Of a stretch of DNA of 64,000 nucleotides, positions 55,483 to 62,951 are shown piece by piece. The translations under genes and the position numbers were made by a program. Under the pieces are notes generated by a model. That model made no database searches. It was not told where the DNA came from and saw only the letters and a list, made by a program, of their open reading frames with translations. The DNA lies in contig JAHCAT010000008.1 in the NCBI GenBank assembly GCA_019634735.1, positions 62,001 to 126,000 of the forward strand, read 5' to 3'. Origin of the DNA: Lysobacterales bacterium (GTDB lineage Bacteria; Pseudomonadota; Gammaproteobacteria; Xanthomonadales; UBA2363). Every line of letters begins with the position of its first letter. Positions within the stretch are counted from its first letter, which is position 1.

Positions 55483-56274
55483 TCAGGCGCCCGCAGGCAG
55501 GCCCAGCAGCAGGGCCAGGCCCAGCACGATGCGGTAGAGCGCGAAGCCGGTGAAGCGGTGCGAGCGGATGTAGCCCAGCAGCCAGCGCACCGCGGCGAAG
55601 CCGGTGACGGTGGCGGCCGCGAAGGCCAGCGCGAGCTGTCCCCAGTCCTCGCTGCCTCCGCCGTCCGCCGCGTATTCGAGCAGCGCGTAGCCGCTGGCCG
55701 CGAACATGGTCGGGATGCCGACCAGGAAGGCGAACTCGGCGGCCGCCGGTCGGCGGTTCAGTCCGGCCAGCATGGCAACGAAGATCGCCGCCGCCGAGCG
55801 TGAGGTGCCCGGGAAGACACCGGCCACGACCTGCGCGAGGCCGACCAGGACCGCGACCTTCCAGGTCACCTCGGCGACGCCGGGTCGGCGCTCGGCCAGC
55901 CGTTCGGCAAGCAGCATCCAGACGCCGCCGATGACCAGCGCCCAGGCGACCGGCGTGACCGTCTCCGGCAGCTCCCAGCCCAGCATCCGGACCGGCAGGC
56001 CGACCGCGGCGGTGACCGCGAAGGCCAGCGCCAGCTTCATGGCGTAGTCCAGGTTGGCGGGCGTGCGCAGGCCGGTGACCAGCGACCAGATGCGCTGCCG
56101 GTAGACCAGGGTGATCGCCAGGATCGCGCCCGCCTGGATGACGATGTTGAACAGGTCCGAGCGGGCGCCCAGCCAATGCTGGGCGATCAGAAGATGGCCG
56201 GTGCTGGAGATCGGCAGGAACTCGGTGAAGCCCTCGATGATGCCGAGCAGCAGGGCGGCCAGGTACTCGCTCAT
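55483..56274 (-). CDS. uppP: undecaprenyl-diphosphatase UppP (BacA)
   Basis: Integral membrane enzyme of 263 residues with about eight membrane segments. It converts undecaprenyl diphosphate to the monophosphate to recycle the cell-wall lipid carrier, and overexpression gives bacitracin resistance. The active-site motifs are GIIEGFTEFLPISSTGHLLI and VFPGTSRSAAAIF. GGGAG lies before the ATG. It diverges from glnA. Confidence 0.95.
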   Translation of the reverse strand: MSEYLAALLLGIIEGFTEFLPISSTGHLLIAQHWLGARSDLFNIVIQAGAILAITLVYRQRIWSLVTGLRTPANLDYAMKLALAFAVTAAVGLPVRMLGWELPETVTPVAWALVIGGVWMLLAERLAERRPGVAEVTWKVAVLVGLAQVVAGVFPGTSRSAAAIFVAMLAGLNRRPAAAEFAFLVGIPTMFAASGYALLEYAADGGGSEDWGQLALAFAAATVTGFAAVRWLLGYIRSHRFTGFALYRIVLGLALLLGLPAGA

Positions 56275-56470
56275 CGATGGCTCCCGCCGACGGCCGGCAA
56301 CCGCGCCACGGCGCGTAGACCGAAAGCCGCAGCGGCGGCTTCAGGAAGCGACCGGGTCAGTGCCACTGGGGGCGTCACAAGGGTCAAGTCGGCAGGGCGG
56401 CAGCAGCGGGGCCCTGCATGGTGCCCGGAACACGGCCTGGCGACCAGCGGCGAGCCAGGGTCGGGCCGAC

Positions 56471-56487
56471 TGCACCAAAATGGTGCA
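56471..56487. promoter_or_regulatory. NtrC binding site 1
   Basis: TGCACCAAAATGGTGCA, a perfect dyad fitting the NtrC consensus GCACY-N5-RGTGC. It is centred about 129 bp before the expected glnA start. Confidence 0.85.
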
Positions 56488-56501
56488 GTCCTGCGTAGCC
56501 C

Positions 56502-56518
56502 TGCACGATCCTGGTGCT
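56502..56518. promoter_or_regulatory. NtrC binding site 2
   Basis: TGCACGATCCTGGTGCT, a weaker match, centred 31 bp after site 1 (three helical turns). Confidence 0.75.
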
Positions 56519-56581
56519 TTTCCACGCCAGCGTTGCCGACAGCAGACGCCGAGACCGCCGCGCTGCCGGCATCAGCGGTGC

Positions 56582-56597
56582 TGGCACCGGACTTGCG
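56582..56597 (+). promoter_or_regulatory. sigma-54 promoter of glnA
   Basis: TGGCACCGGACTTGCG matches the -24/-12 consensus with correct spacing. The expected start is near 56608, 26 bases before the ATG. Confidence 0.85.
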
Positions 56598-56633
56598 GGG
56601 GACCGGACCTCCGCCACCCACCCCGAGAGCCCC

Positions 56634-58040
56634 ATGTCCGACCACGTCGCAAAGCTGATCAAGGACCACAACGTCGAGTTCATCGACCTGCGCTTCGCCG
56701 ACATGCTCGGCAAGCAGCACCACGTCACCTTCCCCGCGCGCGCCGCAGACGACAGCCTGTTCGAGGACGGCAAGATGTTCGACGGCTCCTCGATCGCCGG
56801 CTGGAAGGGCATCAACGAGTCCGACATGGTGCTGATGCCGGACGCCTCCACGGCCGTGCTCGACCCGTTCAGCGAGCACCCGACCCTGATCCTGACCTGC
56901 GACATCCTCGAGCCGGCCACCATGCAGCCGTATTCGCGCTGCCCGCGCTCGATCGCCCGCCTGGGCGAGGCCTACCTGAAGTCGACCGGCATCGCCGACA
57001 CCGCGTTCTTCGGGCCGGAGCCGGAGTTCTTCATCTTCGACTCGGTGCGCTGGCGCAACGACATCGCCGGTGCCGGCTTCGAGATCGAGTCCGAGGAGGC
57101 GCACTGGTCGTCGAACCGCAAGATGGACGGCGGCAACAGCGGCCACCGGCCCGGCCCCAAGGGCGGCTACTTCCCGGTCGCGCCGGTCGACTCGCTGGGC
57201 GACCTGCGCGGCGAGATGTGCAAGATCCTGGAAGCCATGGGCCAGGTCGTCGAGGTCCACCACCACGAGGTCGCCACCGCCGGCCAGTGCGAGATCGGCA
57301 CCCAGTTCAACACCCTGGTGAAGAAGGCCGACGAGCTGCTCGACCTCAAGTACGTGGTCAAGAACGTCGCCCACCGCAACGGCCGCACCGCCACCTTCAT
57401 GCCCAAGCCCCTGGTCGGCGACAACGGCTCGGGCATGCACGTGCACCAGTCGCTGGCCAAGGACGGCAAGAACCTGTTCGCCGGCGACGGCTACGGCGGC
57501 CTGTCGCAGCTGGCGTTCTGGTACATCGGCGGCATCTTCAAGCACGCCCGCGCCATCAACGCCTTCAGCAACTCCAGCACCAACAGCTACAAGCGCCTGG
57601 TGCCCGGCTTCGAGGCGCCGGTGATGCTGGCCTACTCGGCGCGCAACCGCTCGGCCTCGTGCCGCATCCCCTGGGTGTCGAGCAGCAAGGCGCGCCGCAT
57701 CGAGACCCGCTTCCCGGATCCGGTCAACTCCGGGTACCTGACCTTCACCGCGCTGATGATGGCCGGCCTTGACGGCATCAGGAACCAGATCGACCCCGGC
57801 CCGCCGATGGACAAGGACCTCTACGACCTGCCGCCTGAAGAGGAGAAGGGCATCCCGACCGTCTGCCATTCGCTGGACCAGGCGCTGGCGGCGCTCGACG
57901 CCGACCGCGAGTTCCTGAAGGCCGGCGGCGTGTTCACCGACGACTTCATCGACGGCTACATCGACCTGAAGATGGGCGAGGTGACGAAGTTCCGCGCCGC
58001 CACCCATCCGCTCGAGTTCTCGATGTACTACTCGATCTGA
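56634..58040 (+). CDS. glnA: glutamine synthetase type I
   Basis: GlnA of 468 residues, which makes glutamine from glutamate, ammonia and ATP. Motifs are [50 protein letters not shown] and NRSASCRIP. The adenylylation site is Tyr397 in DLYDLPPEE, so GlnE/GlnB regulation is expected. Transcription is probably activated by NtrC from a sigma-54 promoter. The frame extends upstream to 56514, but that is the control region. No ntrBC or glnK is adjacent. Confidence 0.98.
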   Translation: MSDHVAKLIKDHNVEFIDLRFADMLGKQHHVTFPARAADDSLFEDGKMFDGSSIAGWKGINESDMVLMPDASTAVLDPFSEHPTLILTCDILEPATMQPYSRCPRSIARLGEAYLKSTGIADTAFFGPEPEFFIFDSVRWRNDIAGAGFEIESEEAHWSSNRKMDGGNSGHRPGPKGGYFPVAPVDSLGDLRGEMCKILEAMGQVVEVHHHEVATAGQCEIGTQFNTLVKKADELLDLKYVVKNVAHRNGRTATFMPKPLVGDNGSGMHVHQSLAKDGKNLFAGDGYGGLSQLAFWYIGGIFKHARAINAFSNSSTNSYKRLVPGFEAPVMLAYSARNRSASCRIPWVSSSKARRIETRFPDPVNSGYLTFTALMMAGLDGIRNQIDPGPPMDKDLYDLPPEEEKGIPTVCHSLDQALAALDADREFLKAGGVFTDDFIDGYIDLKMGEVTKFRAATHPLEFSMYYSI

Positions 58041-58068
58041 GGCGCGGCGCGCCCAGGGCACCAGGCAA

Positions 58069-58098
58069 ACGGCCCGCGCGATGCGGGCCGTCTTCTTT
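58069..58098 (+). terminator. rho-independent terminator after glnA
   Basis: ACGGCCCGC-GCGAT-GCGGGCCGT stem followed by CTTCTTT. Confidence 0.85.
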
Positions 58099-58315
58099 CC
58101 GGGGGGCGCGGGCACGCCGGCATGCATCCAGCGGCCCAAGGGCGCCTCAGTCCGGCTGTCCGCTGCCTGGCAGACTGGCGTTCGGCCGCCCCGGCGTCCG
58201 GGGCGCAGCGTCGACGGGCGAACTGCCCAGGGCCGCGCCAACATCCATTCACGGCAAGCCGGCCGTGTGCGGCGCCCCAAACGGTCGGGCGCCACGCCGG
58301 CAGCGGTCCGGCCGC

Positions 58316-58642
58316 TCAGTCCGCTGCGGCAGCCGGCGCCCCGGCGGCGCCGTCGCTCGCGCCTGCGCCCTGCCCCGCCCGATCCGCGGCGTCGCCGTCG
58401 GCCTCGTCGGGCAGCAGGTAGGGCTCCACCGTGCCGCGCAGCATCAGCAGCATGGGGCGGCCGCGGCGGTCCTTGGCGCGGCCGTGGGCGACCTTGATCC
58501 AGCCCTCGCTCACGCAGTATTCCTCGACGTCCAGGCGCTCCTTGCCGTTGAAGCGGATGCCGATGCCCCGCTGCAGCAGGTCGGCATCGTGGAAGCGGCT
58601 GGCGGGGTCGACCGCGAGGCGGTCGGGCAGGGCGTCGGTCAT
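58316..58642 (-). CDS. DUF3297 family protein
   Basis: Protein of 108 residues whose first 75 fit DUF3297 (DPASRFHDADLLQRGIGIRFNGKERLDVEEYCVSEGWIKV). A tail of about 30 alanine- and glycine-rich residues follows. Function unknown; the fold is small and cytoplasmic. The start at 58642 is the only Met near the conserved N-terminus. It stands alone between glnA (convergent) and a repeat cluster. Confidence 0.82.
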   Translation of the reverse strand: MTDALPDRLAVDPASRFHDADLLQRGIGIRFNGKERLDVEEYCVSEGWIKVAHGRAKDRRGRPMLLMLRGTVEPYLLPDEADGDAADRAGQGAGASDGAAGAPAAAAD

Positions 58643-58780
58643 GGCGGGCGTGGGTTGGTGGAACGGCCCGCCATTGTAGGCGGGGGCGCGCGGCGCCGTG
58701 AAATGGCGCGCGCGGGAGACGACGCTGGCGCGCTGGCGCGCGGAACGAACCCGTGCGACAGGATGCCGTGCCATTGGCGG

Positions 58781-58976
58781 GGCGCGCTCTGCTCCCCTCT
58801 CCCTCTGGGAGAGGGGCCGGGGGAGAGGGCCGGGGCTGGCCATGATCCGCATCGCTGCCGACCCGGCGGCACGCGCTGGCCAGGACAGCCCTCTCCCCCG
58901 CCCCTCCCCCGCAGGCGGGGGAGGGGAGAAGTGCGGTGCCGTCGCGCTGGCGAGACGCCGCCTGGGAGCGCGCTGA
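58781..58976 (+). repeat. long palindromic repeat copy, array member 1
   Basis: Begins GGCGCGCTCTGCTCCCC, ends CGCCGCCTGGGAGCGCG. Nearly identical to the copies at 59011 and 59255. Confidence 0.8.
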
Positions 58977-58980
58977 GACG

Positions 58981-59017
58981 CGACGCTGATCAGGTCTGGG
59001 GGACCTGATCAGCGTCG
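58981..59017. repeat. perfect 16-bp inverted repeat
   Basis: CGACGCTGATCAGGTC, loop TGGGG, then its exact complement GACCTGATCAGCGTCG. It lies between repeat copies 1 and 2 and overlaps the first bases of copy 2. Confidence 0.9.
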
Positions 59018-59232
59018 TGTCTCAGCTCAGGATCGGGGACCAAGGGCCAGGATTCGGCGCTCGGTGAGCGGAGCGCGCTCTGCTCCCCTCTCCCTCTGGG
59101 AGAGGGGCTGGGGGAGAGGGCCGGGGCTGGCCATGATCCGCATCGCTGCCGGCCCAGCGGTGCGCGCTGGCCGGGGCAGCCCTCTCCCCCGCCCCTCCCC
59201 CGCAGGCGGGGGAGGGGAGAAGTGCGGTGCCG
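59011..59232 (+). repeat. long palindromic repeat copy, array member 2
   Basis: The most complete copy in the array, also similar to 54878-55098 over about 220 bp, including the segment GTGTCTCAGCTCAGGATCG. Confidence 0.8.
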
Positions 59233-59254
59233 TCGCGCTGGCGAGACGCCGCCT

Positions 59255-59421
59255 GGGAGCGCGCTCTGCTCCCCTCTCCCTCTGGGAGAGGGGCCGGGGG
59301 GAGAGGGCCGGGGCTGGCCATGATCCGCATCGCTGCCGGCCCAGCGGCGCACGCTGGCCGGGGCGGCCCTCTCCCCCGCCCCTCCCCCGCAGGCGGGGGA
59401 GGGGAGAAGTGCGGTGCCGTG
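59255..59421 (+). repeat. long palindromic repeat copy, array member 3
   Basis: Follows copy 2 almost directly; lacks the first part of the longer unit. Confidence 0.75.
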
Positions 59422-59554
59422 GCACGGGCGGCATCCGCGTGATGGGCAGGCACGGGCTGGCGGTGGCGCGGCTGAGATACGACGCGGGTCAGGCCGCGGC
59501 GGGGCGACTGAGCGGGACGCGGCGGTACGACTGAGCGGGCCGCGGCGGGACGAC

Positions 59555-60133
59555 TCAGTCGGCCGCGACCACCGCCTCGGTGGTGATGCGCAGCTCGACC
59601 TCGTCGGAGACCGCCGGCACCGCGTAGCCGATGCCGAACTCGCTGCGGCGGAGGGTCGTGGTGGCATCGAAGCCGATCGCCGGGCGCTTCAGCATCGGGT
59701 GCTCGGCGGCGCGGTTCAGGCGCGCGTCCAGCACCACGGTGCGGGTGGTGTCCTTGATGGTCAGCTCGCCGGTGACCTTCATGCGGCCCTCGCCGGCGGC
59801 TTCCACCGCCGTGCTGCGGAAAGTGATGGTCGGGTAGCGCTCGGCCTCGAACAGGTCGCCGCTGCGCAGGTGCTGGTTGAAGTTCTCGCTGAAGCCATCC
59901 ATCCCGGACAGCGGCAGGGTGACCTCGACCGACGAGGCCGACAGGTCAGCGGGGTCGTGCACCAGGGTGCCGCTGGCGTTGCCGAAGTGGGCGCTGGGGC
60001 GGGAAAAGCCCAGGTGGTCCCAGCTGGCCAGCACGGTGGTGTGGGTGGGGTCGATCACATAGGTGGTGGGCGCGGCGGTCACGGCGACAGGCGCCAGGGC
60101 CAGCGCGGCAAGCAACAGTCGGGACGGGGACAT
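59555..60133 (-). CDS. YceI family periplasmic protein
   Basis: Lipocalin-like YceI protein of 192 residues with a signal peptide (MSPSRLLLAALALAPVAVTAA). TYVIDPTHTTVLASWDHLGFS, VEVTLPLSGMDGFSENFNQHL, FRSTAVEAAGEGRMKVTGELTI and VELRITTEA follow the family. YceI proteins bind isoprenoid-type lipids; the role is undefined. The frame reaches 60517, but the signal peptide fixes the start at 60133. It lies alone beyond the repeat array. Confidence 0.92.
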   Translation of the reverse strand: MSPSRLLLAALALAPVAVTAAPTTYVIDPTHTTVLASWDHLGFSRPSAHFGNASGTLVHDPADLSASSVEVTLPLSGMDGFSENFNQHLRSGDLFEAERYPTITFRSTAVEAAGEGRMKVTGELTIKDTTRTVVLDARLNRAAEHPMLKRPAIGFDATTTLRRSEFGIGYAVPAVSDEVELRITTEAVVAAD

Positions 60134-60430
60134 CGGCTTTTCTCCGGGGCGTTGGGGGTCGACCAGCGCGGGCGCTGGCGGGATCTGCCAACCTAGTGCA
60201 CAGCCTGGCGCGGATAAACCGGCCGGACCGGAACGGATCGTTGCAATCCTGGCGTCAATACCGCGCATCGCGGCCGGGACCTGCAGCGCCGCGACCCGGC
60301 CGCCGCGCCCGCCCCGACAGACGGACTGTGAACGGCATCCTTCCCCGCGTCTGCGTGGCGAGGCATGATTGGCCCGGCGCCGTGCCTCGGCACGGGCCAG
60401 GGAGGGCACTACGTTTCGGAGTTTCAAACG

Positions 60431-60598
60431 ATGAAAAGGCTGATGAGAAAGCGCGTTATGGTTCCTGCCCTGATCGCGCTCCTGGTGGCCGTACCGGCCC
60501 TGGCCTGGGATATGCACGACTGGTATCCCGGCCTGTGCTACTTCACGCCCAGCTTCTGCGATTGGGTGAACTGCCAGACCGGGGGCCCTTGCCCCTGA
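60431..60598 (+). CDS. small secreted cysteine-containing peptide
   Basis: A 55-residue product: signal peptide KRLMRKRVMVPALIALLVA followed by VPALA, then a short mature part starting near WDMHDWYPGLCYFTP. The mature part has four cysteines (C...C...C...C) and several tryptophans. The gene has its own ribosome site (CGGAG) and is followed 8 bases later by a perfect 12-bp stem terminator, so it is likely a real monocistronic unit. No family recognised. Confidence 0.68.
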   Translation: MKRLMRKRVMVPALIALLVAVPALAWDMHDWYPGLCYFTPSFCDWVNCQTGGPCP

Positions 60599-60606
60599 GC
60601 AGTACC

Positions 60607-60640
60607 CGCCGGGGCGGCCATCGCCGCCCCGGCGTCTTCC
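60607..60640 (+). terminator. rho-independent terminator of the peptide gene
   Basis: CGCCGGGGCGGC-CATC-GCCGCCCCGGCG, a perfect 12-bp stem, then TCTTCC. Confidence 0.75.
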
Positions 60641-60871
60641 TCCACCCGGGCCGGGTTGCCGGCGGCAGCTGCAGCGCGCCGATGCCCTGCCCGGAAGCTG
60701 CCTGCAGGCCGGGTCGCCCGGCGCAGCAATCTGGGCCGAGGCCCAGGCCGCACATTCGCCAGGCCACCACGGGCCCGCTCCGCACCTCCAGCAGACCTCC
60801 GCCAGCCGCAGGGCTCCGCAAAGCGCCCGCGGGCGGCCAGGCTGCCGGCGAGCGGCGCAGAACGCCTGCCG

Positions 60872-61201
60872 TCAGCGGTCGATGTGTTCCAGCGTGGCGA
60901 TGATGTCGCGCCGGGACACGTCGACGTTCCAGAACGTGTAGGTGTCGCCGTCGGTGTCGACCAGGCGGATGTCGAAGATCGGGCTGGTGTAGCCGCGCAG
61001 GGTGACCCGGCGCGTCTCGTTCACCGGCAGCACCTCGCTGCCCAGCACGTCCTCCTCCCAGCTCTTGGTCGAGCCCGGGCTGACGTACATGTACATGATG
61101 GTGTAGCCGGTGCGGTTGGTGATGTCGACGTAGTAGTCGGCGGCCAGCGCCGGCGCGGCGGCGAACAGCAGGGCCAGCAGGACCAGGATGCGGATGCGCA
61201 T
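60872..61201 (-). CDS. small secreted protein of unknown function
   Basis: A 109-residue protein with signal peptide (RIRILVLLALLFAAAPALA). The mature 88 residues look like one beta-sandwich (YYVDITNRTGYTIMYMYVSP ... RRVTLRGYTSPIFDIRLVD). No catalytic motif; the family was not recognised. It lies between the peptide gene (convergent) and the ECF sigma gene (divergent). Confidence 0.68.
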   Translation of the reverse strand: MRIRILVLLALLFAAAPALAADYYVDITNRTGYTIMYMYVSPGSTKSWEEDVLGSEVLPVNETRRVTLRGYTSPIFDIRLVDTDGDTYTFWNVDVSRRDIIATLEHIDR

Positions 61202-61406
61202 GGGTGTGCCCCTCCCAGGGCGTGATGGATGGACGTGGCCGCCTTGCGGCCGTTTCCCCTGCGGTCCCGGTGCGCCACCGCGGCATCGTGCGCCGATGCC
61301 GGGGCGCCCGCAAGGGCCGGCCGGCGCGCGGGCGGCGATTGAACCGTCCGGCCGCCTGCCCCCTCCTCATCCATGACAATCGGCCATACCCCGGGAGCAG
61401 GCAGCG

Positions 61407-61970
61407 GTGCCCAGAAACAGCGGCGAGGTGTTCGACGAGTACCTGGTGCTGGCCGCCGCCACCGGCGACCGCGCCGCGGCCGCCGGCCTGGTCGAACGCT
61501 GGCAGCCGCGCCTGTTGCGCCATGCCCGCCGCCTGCTGGGCGGCAGCGAGGCGGCGCGCGACGCGGTGCAGGAGGCCTGGATCGACATCCTGCGCGGCCT
61601 GCCGCGCCTGGACGACCCGGCCGCCTTCCCCTGCTGGGCGCTGCGCATCACCTCGCGGCGCTGCCAGCGCCGGGCGCCGGCCGACCGCCAGGCCACCGAA
61701 GCGCTGGACGAAGACGCCACCAGCGCCCTGCCCGCCGACGGCCCCGCCGACCACGCCAGCGGCGGCGAACAGGCCGCCGAGCTCGCCACCCTGCAACGCG
61801 CCATCGCCCGGCTGCCGCCGCTGCAGCAGGCGACGCTGGCCCTGCACTACCTGGACGGCCTGGGCGTGGCACAGATCGCGCTGGCCATGGACGTCCCGCC
61901 CGGCACGGTCAAGACCCGGCTCATGCACGCCCGCCGCAAGCTGCGGCAACTGTTGGAAGGAGCACTGTGA
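61407..61970 (+). CDS. ECF-type RNA polymerase sigma factor
   Basis: Sigma-70 family protein of 187 residues. Region 2 is at residues 15-85 (RDAVQEAWIDILRGLPRLDDPAAFPCWALRITSRRCQRR) and region 4 at 120-180 (LPPLQQATLALHYLDGLGVAQIALAMDVPPGTVKTRLMHARRKLRQLL). It begins with GTG at 61407. The stop overlaps the ATG of the next gene (TGATG), so the two are translationally coupled; the partner likely regulates it. Confidence 0.9.
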   Translation: MPRNSGEVFDEYLVLAAATGDRAAAAGLVERWQPRLLRHARRLLGGSEAARDAVQEAWIDILRGLPRLDDPAAFPCWALRITSRRCQRRAPADRQATEALDEDATSALPADGPADHASGGEQAAELATLQRAIARLPPLQQATLALHYLDGLGVAQIALAMDVPPGTVKTRLMHARRKLRQLLEGAL

Positions 61971-62341
61971 TGGAACGATTCGACGAACTGATCGCCAAGG
62001 GCCTGTCGGCCCGCGACCGCGCCCTGCTGGCCGAGCCCGGGGAACCCGGCTACCTGGCCCAGGTCGGCGCCATGGCCCGCGGCCGCCTGGGCTGGACCGT
62101 GCTGCTGTCCGGCGTCGTGCAAGTGATCGCCGCGCTGGCCCTGTTCTACGCCCTGTGGCGCACCCTGGCCGCCGACCAGGCCCTGGCCGCCGTGCAATGG
62201 GGCGTCGGCGCCGTGCTGCTGGGCCAGGCCGTGGTCTTGCTCAAGGGCTTCCTCGGCCAGCACCTGCAGGCGAACCGGGTGATGCGGGAGATCAAGCGGG
62301 TGGAGTTGCAGGTGGCGTTGTGGCGGGAGGGGGCGGGGTGA
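61970..62341 (+). CDS. DUF6768-like membrane protein, sigma partner
   Basis: A 123-residue protein with two transmembrane segments (residues 42-62 and 76-97) and charged helices at both ends. It resembles DUF6768-type proteins coupled to sigma factors. A role in holding the sigma factor is inferred only from coupling. GGAAGGAG precedes the ATG. Confidence 0.7.
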   Translation: MERFDELIAKGLSARDRALLAEPGEPGYLAQVGAMARGRLGWTVLLSGVVQVIAALALFYALWRTLAADQALAAVQWGVGAVLLGQAVVLLKGFLGQHLQANRVMREIKRVELQVALWREGAG

Positions 62342-62951
62342 GGCGACGTGGCGCCCGAGGGCCGAGCGTATCCGGGTTGCGCGTCGATTTGGGGTTCGTT
62401 CGCCTCGATGCGCTTAGGCCGCGCATGGCATAGAGTATCTTGGGGATCGTGCGGCATTCCGGGTGGCGTCGACAGGGCAGCACATGTTGCGGGCCGGAGT
62501 ATCCGTCTCGAAACCGTTGCATCTATCCGCCGTGCATGCGAACCGCAGTAGGCTGCCGATTGAAAATGAACCTGGCCCCGTTCTTCGGCTCATCGCCTCA
62601 TATCGGGATTGCGCCCACGCTCAGGTAGGGCTTTGGGGCTGCTCTGCGTAGGAAATCGCCTACGCATAGCTTGTCGCAGCGGCGATAAAGATGATCGAGC
62701 CTGGCTACCAGGACATCCAGCCCGAGCACATCCCGGAAGCTGACATGCGGAGCAGCAATGCGCTGCTGCTGGGAACGGGTGTTTCGATCTCCTACACTCA
62801 ATCGCCGCATGGCCTGCCCGCGGTCCGGCGTGCAAGAAGTTGCCTAGCTTCCTGCCCAGCGGGAGACACCAGGCGATCTTTACGCCAGACGGCACGCCAC
62901 CTGGGGAATGTCGGCTGAAAAGTATTCTGACGTGTGACTAAGAGCGCCCAG
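62342..62951. other. transition zone to low-G+C DNA
   Basis: Composition drops gradually from about 70% to 50% G+C. A hairpin TGCGTAGG-N6-CCTACGCA lies at 62645-62666. Short open frames (62598-62810 and others) show no family features. No tRNA or integrase was seen. Confidence 0.55.

Larger units (their letters stand above)
56275..56633. other. glnA control region
   Basis: Spacer of 359 bp holding two NtrC sites and a sigma-54 promoter, all oriented for glnA. Nothing specific to uppP was seen. Confidence 0.7.
58643..59554. other. gene-free stretch with repeat array
   Basis: Holds three long repeat copies and a 37-bp inverted repeat between the first and second. Nothing else seen. Confidence 0.7.

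Noticed and set aside
62598-62810. Possible transposase remnant on the minus strand
   Set aside because: No recognisable DDE or HUH motif; too short to judge.
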